The notes below the pieces were generated by a model that was given only the letters and a program-made list of their open reading frames with translations, made no database searches and was not told the origin of the DNA. Positions 27,939 to 36,958 of a DNA stretch of 64,000 nt are shown here, piece by piece (positions within the stretch are counted from its first letter, which is position 1; every line of letters begins with the position of its first letter). The stretch is from Azonexus hydrophilus DSM 23864. Its GTDB lineage: Bacteria; Pseudomonadota; Gammaproteobacteria; Burkholderiales; Rhodocyclaceae. The stretch lies in the NCBI RefSeq assembly GCF_000429605.1, contig NZ_AUCE01000011.1:186001-250000 (forward strand). The letters run 5' to 3'. A program made the position numbers and the translations under genes.

Positions 27939-28463
27939 TCAGATGTTCCAGTCAGGCCGGCAGCGCTTGCGCGTTTCGGCAAAGGTTTCGAACAGGGTGC
28001 GCGCATCGCCGCTGGCGCGGTGGCGGCGCAACTGCAGGCGCAGTTCGACGGCCGCGCGGGTGGCGTGCCAGTTGGTCATTTCGCAGTCGCCAAGGATTTC
28101 GCGCAGGTCCTTGAGGCGGAAGCTGGGCACCAGATCGACCGCGTCGTAGAGCCGGCCGAGCCAGGCGTAGTCGGCGCCCCAGGCGTCGCTGTAGAGCGTC
28201 TGGCCGCGAAATTTCTGGTTAAGGTGCCCGGCCACCTCGGCGGCCGGCTTGCCATGCTGCTGCAGGATTTCCCGGCTGACGCCGTGCACCTTCTCGGCGC
28301 CGCTGTCCCAGTGGGTCCAGCCAGGTTCCGGCCGGATCAGCGAGCAATACATCTCGCCGCCCGGCAGGTAATAGCCGACCTCGATCGGGTAGCTGCCCGC
28401 ACCGAAACCCGAGGCTTCGATGTCGATGATCGCGGGCAGCTCCGGTGGCCGGCTGGCGGTCAC
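27939..28463 (-). CDS. DnaQ-like 3'-5' exonuclease-fold protein, possibly degenerate
   Basis: About 174 residues. Motif ExoI is present as [11 protein letters not shown] (DxE), followed by [11 protein letters not shown] and [14 protein letters not shown] (ExoII-like Asp). In the ExoIII position the sequence is [12 protein letters not shown]: His is there, but the Asp normally five residues later is Ala, so catalysis may be altered. The GTG start overlaps the yebC stop (GTGA); the longer frame upstream is inside yebC. Substrate and role are unknown. Confidence 0.75.
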   Translation of the reverse strand: MTASRPPELPAIIDIEASGFGAGSYPIEVGYYLPGGEMYCSLIRPEPGWTHWDSGAEKVHGVSREILQQHGKPAAEVAGHLNQKFRGQTLYSDAWGADYAWLGRLYDAVDLVPSFRLKDLREILGDCEMTNWHATRAAVELRLQLRRHRASGDARTLFETFAETRKRCRPDWNI

Positions 28464-29185
28464 TCCTCGATGACCGCCGTGGTGTAGATTTCCTGGACGT
28501 CGTCCAGGCCTTCGAGCGCATCGAGCAGCTTCTGCATCTTCACCGCGTCGTCGCCCGTGAACACGTTCTCGCCTTCCGGCTTCATCGTCACTTCGCCAAA
28601 CTCCGGCGTGAACCCGGCAGCTTCGAGCGCGTCCTTGACGGCAACGTAGTCGGCAGCGGCGGTGATGACTTCGATCGAACCGTCGTCGTTGGTTGCCACG
28701 TCCTCGGCACCGGCTTCGATGGCGGCATCCATCAGCGCCGCTTCGTCGGTGCCCGGGGCGAACAGCATCTGGCCGCAGTGCTTGAACTGGAAGGCCACGC
28801 ACCCGTCGGTGCCCATGTTGCCGCCGTACTTGTTGAAGGCATGGCGCACTTCGGCCACGGTGCGGGTCTTGTTGTCGGTCAGGCAGTCGACCATGATCGC
28901 CGCGCCGCCGATGCCGTAGCCCTCGTAGCGGACCTCGACGTAATCGACGCCTTCGAGCTCGCCGGTACCTTTCTTGATGGCAGTGTCGATCTTGTCCTTG
29001 GGCATGTTCACGCCCTTGGCCTTGTCGACCGCAACGCGCAGACGCGGATTGAAGCCGGGATCACCCCCGCCCATCTTGGCCGCCACGGTGATTTCCTTGG
29101 CGATCTTGGAGAAAGCCGCACCACGCTTTTCGTCCTGACGACCTTTACGGTGCTGGATGTTGGCCCACTTGGAATGACCTGCCAT
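28460..29185 (-). CDS. yebC: YebC/PmpR (TACO1-like) family protein
   Basis: A 241-residue protein beginning [18 protein letters not shown], the hallmark N-terminus, with [19 protein letters not shown] in the middle. Family members were described as transcriptional regulators and more recently as relieving ribosome stalling at proline runs. It is the first gene of the minus-strand run ending in ruvB; linkage of yebC with ruvCAB is widespread. Confidence 0.95.
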   Translation of the reverse strand: MAGHSKWANIQHRKGRQDEKRGAAFSKIAKEITVAAKMGGGDPGFNPRLRVAVDKAKGVNMPKDKIDTAIKKGTGELEGVDYVEVRYEGYGIGGAAIMVDCLTDNKTRTVAEVRHAFNKYGGNMGTDGCVAFQFKHCGQMLFAPGTDEAALMDAAIEAGAEDVATNDDGSIEVITAAADYVAVKDALEAAGFTPEFGEVTMKPEGENVFTGDDAVKMQKLLDALEGLDDVQEIYTTAVIEE

Positions 29186-29328
29186 GCTCTTTTCCTGAAT
29201 GCGAATAACGAAGAAGGCGAGATTTTACCCGTCCGGCGTTTTCCCGTCAGGCCGGCGTGCATTGACCCACCTGCCGGGTCTGCTTGTTGCTTCGAAACCC
29301 TTTTTTCCCGCCCGAAACGACAAGCCCG

Positions 29329-29664
29329 ATGCGAAAACCCACCCTCTACCAAAGCCTGAAAGCCAAACGGCGCAGCCAGCAACTGGTCATCGGCGTCACC
29401 TGGTACACCCCGGAAAGCTGGGCCGCAGTCAAGGCCACGGCCACCGATCCGGAATGCTTCGAAGACAGCTTCGATAAATGGAAAACCATGGCCGTGGCGG
29501 CCCGCCGCAATTTCCAGCGCTCCGGCGTGATGGCCCTGGAATGCCAGATCGACCCTGCCGCCTTCGCCGCCTGGTGCACCGCCAACCAGCAGGAAAACAA
29601 CTCGACGGCGCGCGGCGAATACGTCTCCGAAGTGCTCAGCGCCGCCCACAACAAGGCGGACTGA
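29329..29664 (+). CDS. Hypothetical conserved protein
   Basis: A 111-residue basic cytosolic protein starting MRKPTLYQSLKAKRR. It has no recognised domain; GVTWYTPESWAAVKATATDPECFEDSF and the ending STARGEYVSEVLSAAHNKAD look like conserved small-protein sequence of proteobacteria. It is divergent from yebC and followed by a perfect 12-bp inverted repeat. Confidence 0.65.
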   Translation: MRKPTLYQSLKAKRRSQQLVIGVTWYTPESWAAVKATATDPECFEDSFDKWKTMAVAARRNFQRSGVMALECQIDPAAFAAWCTANQQENNSTARGEYVSEVLSAAHNKAD

Positions 29665-29669
29665 AAACG

Positions 29670-29701
29670 CGCCGGCTTGTCGCAAAGCAGACAAGCCGGC
29701 G
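29670..29701. repeat. Perfect 12-bp inverted repeat with 8-nt loop
   Basis: CGCCGGCTTGTC - GCAAAGCA - GACAAGCCGGCG starts 6 nt after the stop of the 111-aa gene. No T-run follows on either strand, so it may end transcription in a factor-assisted way or be a dispersed repeat copy. Only one copy was noticed in the window. Confidence 0.7.
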
Positions 29702-29777
29702 TCCCCGGCAATCGCCGATTCCCCTTTCGCCGCCACCTGTGGCAGGCTGACGCCAGCATCCGCCAGAAAGGGAAACC

Positions 29778-30659
29778 ATGTCCGCCATCCAGCGCATCGC
29801 CACCCGCGAAACCGAACTCGGCGCCGGCCTGAGCATCCGCCGCGCCCTGCCCACCCGCCACCGGCGCATGGTCGGCGCCTGGTGCTTCCTCGACCACATC
29901 GGCCCGATCGACTTCGCCCCGGACGCCGGCCTGCATGTCGGCGCCCACCCGCACATCGGCCTGCAGACCTTCACCTGGCCGGTGGCCGGCGAAATCCTGC
30001 ACCGCGACAGCCTGGGCAACGAACAACTGATCCGCCCCGGCCAGGTCAACCTGATGACCGCCGGCCACGGCATCGCCCACACCGAAGATTCTCCGCAACC
30101 CGGCCAGCACCTGCACGCCGCCCAACTGTGGATCGCCCTGCCGCCCGAACAACGCGACTGCCCGCCCGACTTCGCCCACTACCCCGACCTGCCAACCTGG
30201 ACCGCCGACGGCGCCCAGTTCACGCTGCTCGCCGGCGATTACCAGAACAAGCACGCCCCCACCCGCATCCACACCCCCCTACTCGGCCTGGACATCGCCA
30301 CCACCGCCGACGTCACGCTCGACCTGCCGCTGAAAACCGAATTCGAATACGGCCTGCTCCCCCTGCTCGGCCAAATCACCGCCGCCGGCGAAACCCTGGG
30401 CAGCGGCGAATTCCTCTACCTCGAACCCGGCCGTAACCACCTGCAACTCAAGCTGCCCGCCGGCAGCAAAATCCTGCTGCTCGGCGGCAAACCGTTCACG
30501 GCACCGCTCCAGATGTGGTGGAACTTCGTCGCCGGCGACCGCGCCAGCATCGCTGAGGCACAACGACAGTGGGAAAACGGCGATCCGCGCTTCGGGCCAG
30601 TCGGCGATGGCTGCGCCCAACGGCTGATGCCGCCGGCGCTGCCGTCGGGGTGGGGTTGA
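29778..30659 (+). CDS. Pirin-family protein
   Basis: A 293-residue bicupin. The iron ligands of pirins are visible in HPHIGLQTFTW and the later GHGIAHTEDSP. Many bacterial pirins have quercetinase activity or act as redox-linked regulators; the substrate here is unknown. It has a GGGAAACC ribosome site and stands alone. Confidence 0.92.
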   Translation: MSAIQRIATRETELGAGLSIRRALPTRHRRMVGAWCFLDHIGPIDFAPDAGLHVGAHPHIGLQTFTWPVAGEILHRDSLGNEQLIRPGQVNLMTAGHGIAHTEDSPQPGQHLHAAQLWIALPPEQRDCPPDFAHYPDLPTWTADGAQFTLLAGDYQNKHAPTRIHTPLLGLDIATTADVTLDLPLKTEFEYGLLPLLGQITAAGETLGSGEFLYLEPGRNHLQLKLPAGSKILLLGGKPFTAPLQMWWNFVAGDRASIAEAQRQWENGDPRFGPVGDGCAQRLMPPALPSGWG

Positions 30660-30715
30660 ACGCAACATCAACAATACTCACCGGAAAATCAGCAACTAAA
30701 TCAGGGAGAACATCA

Positions 30716-31246
30716 ATGGAACTCTCGCAACTGGACCGCACTACGCTCAAGCTTCGAGTCACCCGAATAGATCGACAGGGAACAGATCGATTGATCAATC
30801 TTGCAAACGAGTTCGCCTCCAGCATATCTACGAAAGTACTCGAATCGCTCGAAAAGGGCGATTGCTCGAGTTCATTTGCAGATATTGCTGAAGCCGCCAA
30901 AACCAAGTTCTGTCTCTATTGCCTAGCAATAATCAATTGCTACGCGACGTTGGAAAACAATAGAAACGAAATCGTTGGCCAAAAATTCGCAAATTTGAAA
31001 AAGCTTGACCCTTTCCTAAAGGCAAAGGGAATCAACCATGAAAAAGTACTTTGCCATAAGACAATGGAAGAATTTCGACAAGTCAATAATGCCGTAAAGC
31101 ATCATCGATTGAGCGAAGCAACAACAATCATCACCGAAAGCGGCAAACGTTACGGCACAAAGCAGTTGGAATCCCTGTACAAAAGATCCAGACGCTTGGA
31201 TTCATACTTGACGGATTTATTCAGAAAATTTGCCAACACTCAATAA
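30716..31246 (+). CDS. AT-rich gene of unknown function, possible HEPN-like protein
   Basis: A 176-residue protein beginning MELSQLDRTT, with a clear GGGAGAACATCA ribosome site. Composition is strikingly AT-rich and Lys/Asn/Ile-rich compared with its GC-rich neighbours, which suggests recent transfer. It looks all-helical. The segment EEFRQVNNAVKHHRLSEA (about residues 117-134) resembles the conserved Arg...N-x-x-x-KH region of HEPN-type proteins, which are often RNases in defence or toxin systems, but the spacing does not match the canonical RX4-6H exactly. No domain is firmly assigned. Its last 7 nt overlap the convergent yoeB toxin gene. Confidence 0.7.
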   Translation: MELSQLDRTTLKLRVTRIDRQGTDRLINLANEFASSISTKVLESLEKGDCSSSFADIAEAAKTKFCLYCLAIINCYATLENNRNEIVGQKFANLKKLDPFLKAKGINHEKVLCHKTMEEFRQVNNAVKHHRLSEATTIITESGKRYGTKQLESLYKRSRRLDSYLTDLFRKFANTQ

Positions 31247-31494
31247 TGAAACCGCAACTGCGCAATCAACAGCGCATCCCCTTCCACCCGATAAACCATC
31301 CGATGTTCATCGGTTATCCGTCGTGACCAGAACCCGGACAGCGCATGTTTCAGCGCTTCCGGTTTTCCCACTCCGGCAAAGGGGTCGCGCTGCGTTTCGC
31401 GGATCAGTTTATTGATCCGTTCGACCATGCGTCTGTCCTGCTTCTGCCAGTAGAGATAGTCCTCCCATGCCTCGTCGGCGAAGACCAGCTTCAC
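31240..31494 (-). CDS. yoeB: YoeB-family mRNA interferase toxin
   Basis: An 84-residue RelE-superfamily toxin (Txe/YoeB) that cuts mRNA on the ribosome. Motifs: [14 protein letters not shown] at the N-terminus, GVGKPEALK in the middle, and the catalytic tail [16 protein letters not shown] with the final LRFHY (Glu, Arg, His, Tyr). It starts with a GTG overlapping the antitoxin stop (GTGA), so it is translated after yefM. Confidence 0.93.
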   Translation of the reverse strand: MKLVFADEAWEDYLYWQKQDRRMVERINKLIRETQRDPFAGVGKPEALKHALSGFWSRRITDEHRMVYRVEGDALLIAQLRFHY

Positions 31495-31742
31495 GCGGCG
31501 AGTTCCCGTTCCGTGCCTTTGCCGGCATTCAGTTGCGCGGCAGCCGAGAGCAGTCGTTTGGCGTTGGCCGGGGTGCGCAGGAGGTAGGCGGTTTCCTCCA
31601 GCGCCTTGTAGTCTTCGAGCGACAGCATGACCACGGCTTGGTCGCCGTTTCGGGTGATGATCAGGGCTTCGTGGTCGTCACAAACGCGATCCATGGTGCT
31701 GGCGAGATTCGCGCGCAGCGTGGTGTAGGTCATTGCATCCAT
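31491..31742 (-). CDS. yefM: YefM-family antitoxin
   Basis: An 83-residue Phd/YefM antitoxin and autorepressor. [20 protein letters not shown] and [24 protein letters not shown] are typical of the DNA-binding N-terminal domain; the C-terminus wraps the YoeB toxin. A GGAGG ribosome site lies 7 nt upstream, just below an operator-like palindrome. Confidence 0.94.
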   Translation of the reverse strand: MDAMTYTTLRANLASTMDRVCDDHEALIITRNGDQAVVMLSLEDYKALEETAYLLRTPANAKRLLSAAAQLNAGKGTERELAA

Positions 31743-31752
31743 TTCAAGCCTC

Positions 31753-31797
31753 CGTACATGTACGTTTTAATGTACATACCTCACCACCTATTGTCCA
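31753..31797 (-). promoter_or_regulatory. yefM-yoeB promoter with paired palindromic operators
   Basis: On the minus strand TGGACA (31797-31792) and TACATT (31774-31769) are 17 bp apart, a good sigma70 promoter. A perfect 12-bp palindrome CGTACATGTACG (31753-31764) lies between promoter and ribosome site, and a second, ATGTACAT (31770-31777), covers the -10. The known E. coli yefM operator also pairs a long and a short palindrome containing TGTACA, which supports autorepression here. Confidence 0.75.
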
Positions 31798-31880
31798 GCC
31801 CCGCTTTACCCTCCTTAACACCAGCCCGCCGCCGCAGCGCTAGAATGCCGCCATCTGATCCTTTCCGGAGTCACCGTACC

Positions 31881-33473
31881 ATGTCCGAACCGCTCTACCT
31901 GGCCAAGTCTGCCGATGATTTTCCCGCGCTGCTGCCGCAGATGACTAATCGCCACGGCCTGATCACCGGGGCGACCGGGACCGGCAAGACGGTGACGCTG
32001 CAGACGCTGGCCGAGCGCCTGTCGTACATCGGCGTGCCGGTGTTCATGGCTGACGTGAAGGGCGACCTGTCGGGTATGGGCGCGGCCGGTACGGTGTCGC
32101 CGAAGCTGCAGAAGCGCATCGACGAACTGGGCCTGGAGGGCTATGCCAATTACGCTAACACCGTGGCCTTCTGGGATGTGTTCGGCGAGAACGGCATTCC
32201 GGTGCGGGCGACCATTTCCGACATGGGGCCGCTGCTGCTGGCGCGCCTGCTCAACCTCAACGACACCCAGGCCGGCGTGCTGCAGATGGTGTTCAAGATC
32301 GCCGACGACCAGGGCCTGCTGCTGCTCGATCTCAAGGATCTGCGGGCGATGGTCCAGCATGTCGGCGATAACGCGGCGCAGTTCAAGACCGAGTACGGCA
32401 ACGTGTCGACGGCGTCGATCGGCGCCATCCAGCGCGGCCTGCTGACGCTGGAAGAGCAGGGCGGCGATGTCTTCTTCGGCGAACCGATGCTCGACATCAA
32501 CGACCTGATGCAGGTCGACAGCAACGGCCGCGGCGTCATCAACGTGCTCGCCGCCGAGAAGCTGATCCACGCCCCGGCGCTGTATTCGACCTTCCTGCTC
32601 TGGCTGCTGGCCGAACTGTTCGAGCAGTTGCCGGAAGCCGGCGACCTCGACAAACCGAAGCTGGTGTTCTTCTTCGACGAGGCGCACCTGCTGTTCGACG
32701 GTGCGCCGGCGGCGCTGGTGGACAAGGTCGAGCAGGTGGTGCGGCTGATCCGCTCGAAGGGCGTCGGCGTGTTTTTCGTGACCCAGAACCCGCTCGACGT
32801 CCCGGAAAAAATCCTCGGCCAGCTCGGCAACCGCGTCCAGCATGCGCTGCGCGCGTTCACGCCGCGCGACCAGAAGGCGGTGCAGTCGGCCGCGCAGACC
32901 ATGCGCGCCAATCCGAAATTCAATGCCGCCGAGGTCATCACCGAACTCGGCGTCGGCGAGGCGCTGGTCTCCTTCCTCGACGAGAAGGGGCGGCCGAACA
33001 TCGTCGAGCGTGCGTTCATCTTCCCGCCGGCGTCGCGCCTCGGCCCGCTGACCGAAGCCGAACGGCGCGCCAACATCGAAGCCTCGCCGCTGCTCGCCAC
33101 CTACGGCGAGACGGTCGATCGTGAGTCGGCCTACGAAATCCTGCGCGGCCAACCGGCGGCCGCCAAGAAGACGGGCCCGGGCGCAATTCCGGCACCGGCC
33201 GCCCCCGGCGCACCGGCCCGACCGGCCAGCGCGCCGCGTCCGCAACCTGCCGCCGCCCCAGAACCGGCCCCGGCCGAAAGCGACGGCGGCCTGTTCGGCA
33301 GCCTGGGCAGCATCCTCGGCGGCAGCACCGGACCGCGCGGCGGACGCCGCGAGGGCGTGATCGAAGCTGCCGCCAAGAGTGCGGCGCGTGGGGTTGCCGG
33401 GACGGTCGGCCGGGAAATCGGCCGGCAGATCCTGCGCGGCGTGCTCGGGTCGATTCTCGGCGGGCGGCGCTGA
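31881..33473 (+). CDS. HerA-like ATPase (DUF853 family)
   Basis: A 530-residue P-loop ATPase of the HerA/FtsK-related DUF853 family. Walker [12 protein letters not shown] at about 30-40, Walker [14 protein letters not shown] near 260, and the arginine-finger-like end of the motor around [15 protein letters not shown]. After about residue 425 comes a Pro/Ala-rich low-complexity linker and a Gly/Arg-rich C-terminal tail ([23 protein letters not shown]). Archaeal HerA works with a nuclease in end resection; no nuclease gene is adjacent, and the role in proteobacteria is unknown. Ribosome site TCCGGAG. Confidence 0.9.
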   Translation: MSEPLYLAKSADDFPALLPQMTNRHGLITGATGTGKTVTLQTLAERLSYIGVPVFMADVKGDLSGMGAAGTVSPKLQKRIDELGLEGYANYANTVAFWDVFGENGIPVRATISDMGPLLLARLLNLNDTQAGVLQMVFKIADDQGLLLLDLKDLRAMVQHVGDNAAQFKTEYGNVSTASIGAIQRGLLTLEEQGGDVFFGEPMLDINDLMQVDSNGRGVINVLAAEKLIHAPALYSTFLLWLLAELFEQLPEAGDLDKPKLVFFFDEAHLLFDGAPAALVDKVEQVVRLIRSKGVGVFFVTQNPLDVPEKILGQLGNRVQHALRAFTPRDQKAVQSAAQTMRANPKFNAAEVITELGVGEALVSFLDEKGRPNIVERAFIFPPASRLGPLTEAERRANIEASPLLATYGETVDRESAYEILRGQPAAAKKTGPGAIPAPAAPGAPARPASAPRPQPAAAPEPAPAESDGGLFGSLGSILGGSTGPRGGRREGVIEAAAKSAARGVAGTVGREIGRQILRGVLGSILGGRR

Positions 33474-33562
33474 ATCTTACCCGCAGCCATTTTTCGCCCC
33501 CTTGGGCAATCGGCCGCAATACAATGGCGAACCAATCCTTCGTCATAGTCTGTGAGAATCCG

Positions 33563-34069
33563 ATGACCCGACTCCGCCTGCTGATCACCGTCCTGCTTCT
33601 TTCCGCCACTGCTGCCGGCGCCGCCGAACCAGCCAGCGAAGCCTCGATCCGGGCGCTGCTCTCGGTCACCCAGGCGCGCCAGCTGGTCGACAGCATGAAC
33701 GGCCAGCTCGAGGAATCGATGAACGCCGGCGTCCGCATGGCGCTCGGCGAGCGCAAGCCGACGCCGAAGCAGCAGCAGGCGATCGACAACATGAAAAAGA
33801 AGATGCTCGTGGTGATGCGCGACGAACTCGCCTGGGAGCGGATGGAGCCACTGTACATCCGCATCTACCGCGACTCGCTGAGCGAGGACGAAGTCGCCGG
33901 CATGCTCGATTTCTACCGCACGCCGGCCGGCCAGGCGCTGATCCGCAAGATGCCGGTGATGATGCAGAAGATCACGCCGGAAATTCAGGGCCTGATGGCC
34001 TCGGCGATGCCGAAGATGCAGCAGGTCCAGCGCGAATTCATGGCCGAGATGAAGGCCGCGGGCGAATGA
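33563..34069 (+). CDS. DUF2059 periplasmic protein
   Basis: A 168-residue secreted protein with a signal peptide ending near AGAAEPA (about residue 21). The C-terminal DUF2059 motif SEDEVAGMLDFYRTPAGQALIRKMP is clear. Function unknown; members are widespread in proteobacteria. Start placed at the ATG of MTRLRLLI. It ends 7 nt before the GcvA-like regulator gene. Confidence 0.88.
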   Translation: MTRLRLLITVLLLSATAAGAAEPASEASIRALLSVTQARQLVDSMNGQLEESMNAGVRMALGERKPTPKQQQAIDNMKKKMLVVMRDELAWERMEPLYIRIYRDSLSEDEVAGMLDFYRTPAGQALIRKMPVMMQKITPEIQGLMASAMPKMQQVQREFMAEMKAAGE

Positions 34070-34076
34070 TCCGGCA

Positions 34077-34940
34077 ATGAACGACCTGCCGCCGCTGCAT
34101 ACGCTGCCCGCCTTCGAGGCAGCGGCCCGCCTGGGCAGTTTCCTGGCGGCGGCGCAGGCGCTGCACCTGACACCGTCGGCGATCAGCCACCGCATCCGGT
34201 TGCTTGAGGAACACCTTGGCCAGGCCTTGTTCGAACGCCGCCACCGAACGGTCACGCTGACGCCGGCCGGCCGGCGCTACCTGGTCGTCGTCCGCGATGC
34301 GCTGCTGCGCCTGGACGAAGCCAGCGCCCAGCTCCGTGCGCCGCAGCAGGAACGCCTGCGCATCTCGGCGGCACCGGCGCTCGGCAGCCGCTGGCTGGTG
34401 GCGCGCGTTGCCGCCTACCAGGCGCAACACCCCAATCTGGAATTCACCTTGTCCACGGCTACCGGCCTGGGTCCGCTGCTCGCCGGCGAGGCCGATATCG
34501 GGCTGCGCTACGGCGAAGAGGAATGGCCCGGCCTGCTGGCCTGGAAGCTGTTCGAGGAGCGCATTTTCCCGGTGTGCAGCCCGGCACTGGCGGCCAACCT
34601 GAAGCAACCGGCCGATCTCGACCACTGCCGCCTGCTGCGCCACCCGCTGCTGTCCTGGCAGCGCTGGTTCGCCGCCGCCGGGCTGAAGCGCAACGAGCCG
34701 ACGCATGGACCGCGTTACGAAGATGCGCTGCTGATGCTCGAAGGCGCTGCTGCCGGCCATGGCGTGGCCTTGATGGCCGGCAGCCTGGCCGCGCCCTACC
34801 TGAGCGACGGACGGCTGTGCCAGCCGTTTGCCACGGCCTGCCCGGACCGCAGCTTTTATGTGGTGGCGCCGCCGGCCATCCAGGAACGCCCGGCGGCGAT
34901 GGCTTTCATCCGCTGGCTGGTGCGCGAGGCACACGACTGA
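34077..34940 (+). CDS. LysR-family regulator, GcvA-like
   Basis: A 287-residue LysR-type regulator. The N-terminal helix-turn-helix is in LGSFLAAAQALHLTPSAISH, followed by LEEHLGQALFERR; the effector domain covers about 90-285, with GLRYGEEEWPGL typical of the GcvA/DsdC branch. Its target is unknown. It lies directly after the DUF2059 gene and 174 bp before ilvE, all on the same strand. Confidence 0.9.
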   Translation: MNDLPPLHTLPAFEAAARLGSFLAAAQALHLTPSAISHRIRLLEEHLGQALFERRHRTVTLTPAGRRYLVVVRDALLRLDEASAQLRAPQQERLRISAAPALGSRWLVARVAAYQAQHPNLEFTLSTATGLGPLLAGEADIGLRYGEEEWPGLLAWKLFEERIFPVCSPALAANLKQPADLDHCRLLRHPLLSWQRWFAAAGLKRNEPTHGPRYEDALLMLEGAAAGHGVALMAGSLAAPYLSDGRLCQPFATACPDRSFYVVAPPAIQERPAAMAFIRWLVREAHD

Positions 34941-35114
34941 ATTCAGTTCACTCGTAAAGCAATTAATTCGTTTGAATTCACCTTTTGGTGATTGCATCCT
35001 GCATGCACCGCCTTCCTCCGCCACGCCCCGCCTACCCGGCACCGGCCGCCCGGACTCCGTTGCGCCCACCCCCGCGCTCTTCGAACGACTGCCCCATATT
35101 CGAGGAACATCATC

Positions 35115-36029
35115 ATGCAAGACAAGGACGGATTCATCTGGCTTGACGGCCACTGGTTGCCCTGGCGCGACGCCAAGGTGCACGTACTCACCCACACCCT
35201 GCATTACGGCTACGGCTGCTTCGAGGGCCTGCGCGCCTACGCGACGCCGACCGGCCCGGCGATCTTCCGGCTGGCCGAGCATCTCAAACGGCTCGAGGAA
35301 TCGGCACACATCCTGTCCATCGACCTGCCGTTCGACCGGGCGACGCTGGCCGCCGCCTGCCGCGAGGCGGTGACGCGCAACGGCCTCAACAGCGGCTACA
35401 TCCGGCCGCTGCTCTTTCTCGGCGCCGAGAAGATCGGCGTCGATCCGGCCGGCGCCGCGACCCACGCCGTGGTCGCCGCCTGGGACTGGGGCGCCTACCT
35501 CGGCCAGTCGGCGCTGGACAACGGCATCCGCGTGCGCGTCTCGTCGTATGCGCGGCACCATCCGAACGTACAGATGTGCCGGGCCAAGGCCATTTCGATG
35601 TACGCCAACTCCATCCTCGCCGTGCGCGAAGCGCGCCGCGACGGTTACGACGAGGCGCTGCTGCTCGACACCGAGGGCTACGTCGCCGAAGGTGCCAGCG
35701 AGAACCTTTTCCTGGTCCGCGACGGCGAGCTGCTGCAGCCGGAAACCACCTCGGCGCTCGACGGCATCACCCGCCGCACGGTGTGCACGCTGGCCGGCGA
35801 ACTCGGCCTGCCGGTGCGCAGCAAGCGCATCACCCGCGACGAACTGTACTGCGCCGACGAGGTTTTCCTGACCGGCACCGCCGCCGAAATCACGCCGGTG
35901 ATCGAGGTCGACCGCCGGAAGATCGGCAGCGGCCGGCCCGGTCCGCTGACCCGCCAGTTGCAGCAGGCCTTTTTCGCCTGCGTGCGCGGCGAGGATGCGC
36001 GCCACGCCGACTGGCTGACGCCGGCCTGA
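35115..36029 (+). CDS. ilvE: Branched-chain amino acid aminotransferase
   Basis: A 304-residue class IV PLP aminotransferase, making or degrading Leu, Ile and Val. N-terminal DGHWLPWRDAKVHVLTHTLHYG and FEGLRAY are the IlvE hallmark, the PLP-binding Lys is in MCRAKAISMYAN (about residue 157), and EGYVAEGASENLFLV and FLTGTAAEITPV follow. The start is set by GAGGAACATCATC just upstream. The 174-bp leader is AT-rich and includes a small TCACC-TTTT-GGTGA hairpin (34978-34991). Confidence 0.95.
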   Translation: MQDKDGFIWLDGHWLPWRDAKVHVLTHTLHYGYGCFEGLRAYATPTGPAIFRLAEHLKRLEESAHILSIDLPFDRATLAAACREAVTRNGLNSGYIRPLLFLGAEKIGVDPAGAATHAVVAAWDWGAYLGQSALDNGIRVRVSSYARHHPNVQMCRAKAISMYANSILAVREARRDGYDEALLLDTEGYVAEGASENLFLVRDGELLQPETTSALDGITRRTVCTLAGELGLPVRSKRITRDELYCADEVFLTGTAAEITPVIEVDRRKIGSGRPGPLTRQLQQAFFACVRGEDARHADWLTPA

Positions 36030-36033
36030 GGCC

Positions 36034-36918
36034 TCAGCCGCCGCCCATCGTCGCCAGATGGTCGAACAGCGCGCGCGCGGCCGGACTGAGCGCGGCGCGT
36101 TCGCGGACGCACAGGTGAAGGTCGCGCGGCGCCCAGGCGTCGGCGATCTCCACCGTCTTCAGGCGTTCGTCGGCGGCGACCGACGAGCGCGGCACCATGC
36201 CGATGCCGACCCCGGCGCCAACCATGCGGCAGACGGCGGCGAAGCTGCGCACCTGGATGCGCACGTCGAGCCGGCCGCCGAGGCGTGCCGCGTGGTTCAT
36301 CATGAAGGTGTGGATGGCGCTGCCGGCGTGCAGGCAGACGAAGGCTTCGTTGAGCACGTCGGCGAAGGCGATTTCCCGCTGGCCGGCCAGTGGATGCTCG
36401 GCGGCGACGATCAGCACCAGGCGGTCGCGCCGGTAGGGCGTGACGGCCAGCCCGCCGAAATCGCCCTCGGCGGCAACGACGCCGATATCGACCTGGCCGG
36501 CGGCAACTGCGCCGACGATGGCCGGGCTCGGCTGTTCTTCCAGGCTGACACGGATTTGCGGATGCTCGCGCAGGAAGTCGCCGAGGTCTTCGGGCAGGAA
36601 GCAGTTGATCGCATTGGTGTTGGCGAACACCGTGACCTGGGCGTTCAGCCCGCTGGCGTAGGGGGCGAGGTCGGCGTGCATCTGTTCGAGCTGGGCGAAC
36701 ACCTGGCGGGCGTGACGGAGCAGCGATTCGCCGGCGACGGTCGGCGTCAGGCCGCGCGCATGGCGTTCGAAGAGGGCCACGCCGAGGCTGGCTTCGAGCT
36801 GGCTCAGCCGATGGCTGGCCGACGACGGAGCGAGGTGCACACGCTCGGCGGCACGGGTCAGGGCGCCGCTGTCGGCAATCGCGGCAACGAGCCGCAAGTC
36901 GGGAAGGTCGTAGTGCAA
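36034..36918 (-). CDS. LysR-family transcriptional regulator
   Basis: About 294 residues. Start chosen as TTG 36918, which has AGGACGAAACC upstream and places HYDLPDLRLVAAIADSGAL at the usual N-terminal position; the frame stays open further upstream into the divergent gene. The helix-turn-helix is in LTRAAERVHLAPSSASHRL and the effector domain follows from about residue 90. It is divergent from the MFS transporter gene, the typical arrangement in which a LysR protein controls its neighbour. Its stop lies 5 nt from the convergent ilvE stop. Confidence 0.88.
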   Translation of the reverse strand: MHYDLPDLRLVAAIADSGALTRAAERVHLAPSSASHRLSQLEASLGVALFERHARGLTPTVAGESLLRHARQVFAQLEQMHADLAPYASGLNAQVTVFANTNAINCFLPEDLGDFLREHPQIRVSLEEQPSPAIVGAVAAGQVDIGVVAAEGDFGGLAVTPYRRDRLVLIVAAEHPLAGQREIAFADVLNEAFVCLHAGSAIHTFMMNHAARLGGRLDVRIQVRSFAAVCRMVGAGVGIGMVPRSSVAADERLKTVEIADAWAPRDLHLCVRERAALSPAARALFDHLATMGGG

Positions 36919-36958
36919 GGTTTCGTCCTGATCGAATGCTTGCTTGCGATAATACCAA

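Noticed and set aside
34941..35114. Leader attenuator or riboswitch before ilvE
   Set aside because: The gap holds AT-rich sequence and one 5-bp hairpin, but no leader peptide rich in Leu/Ile/Val codons and no terminator/antiterminator pair.
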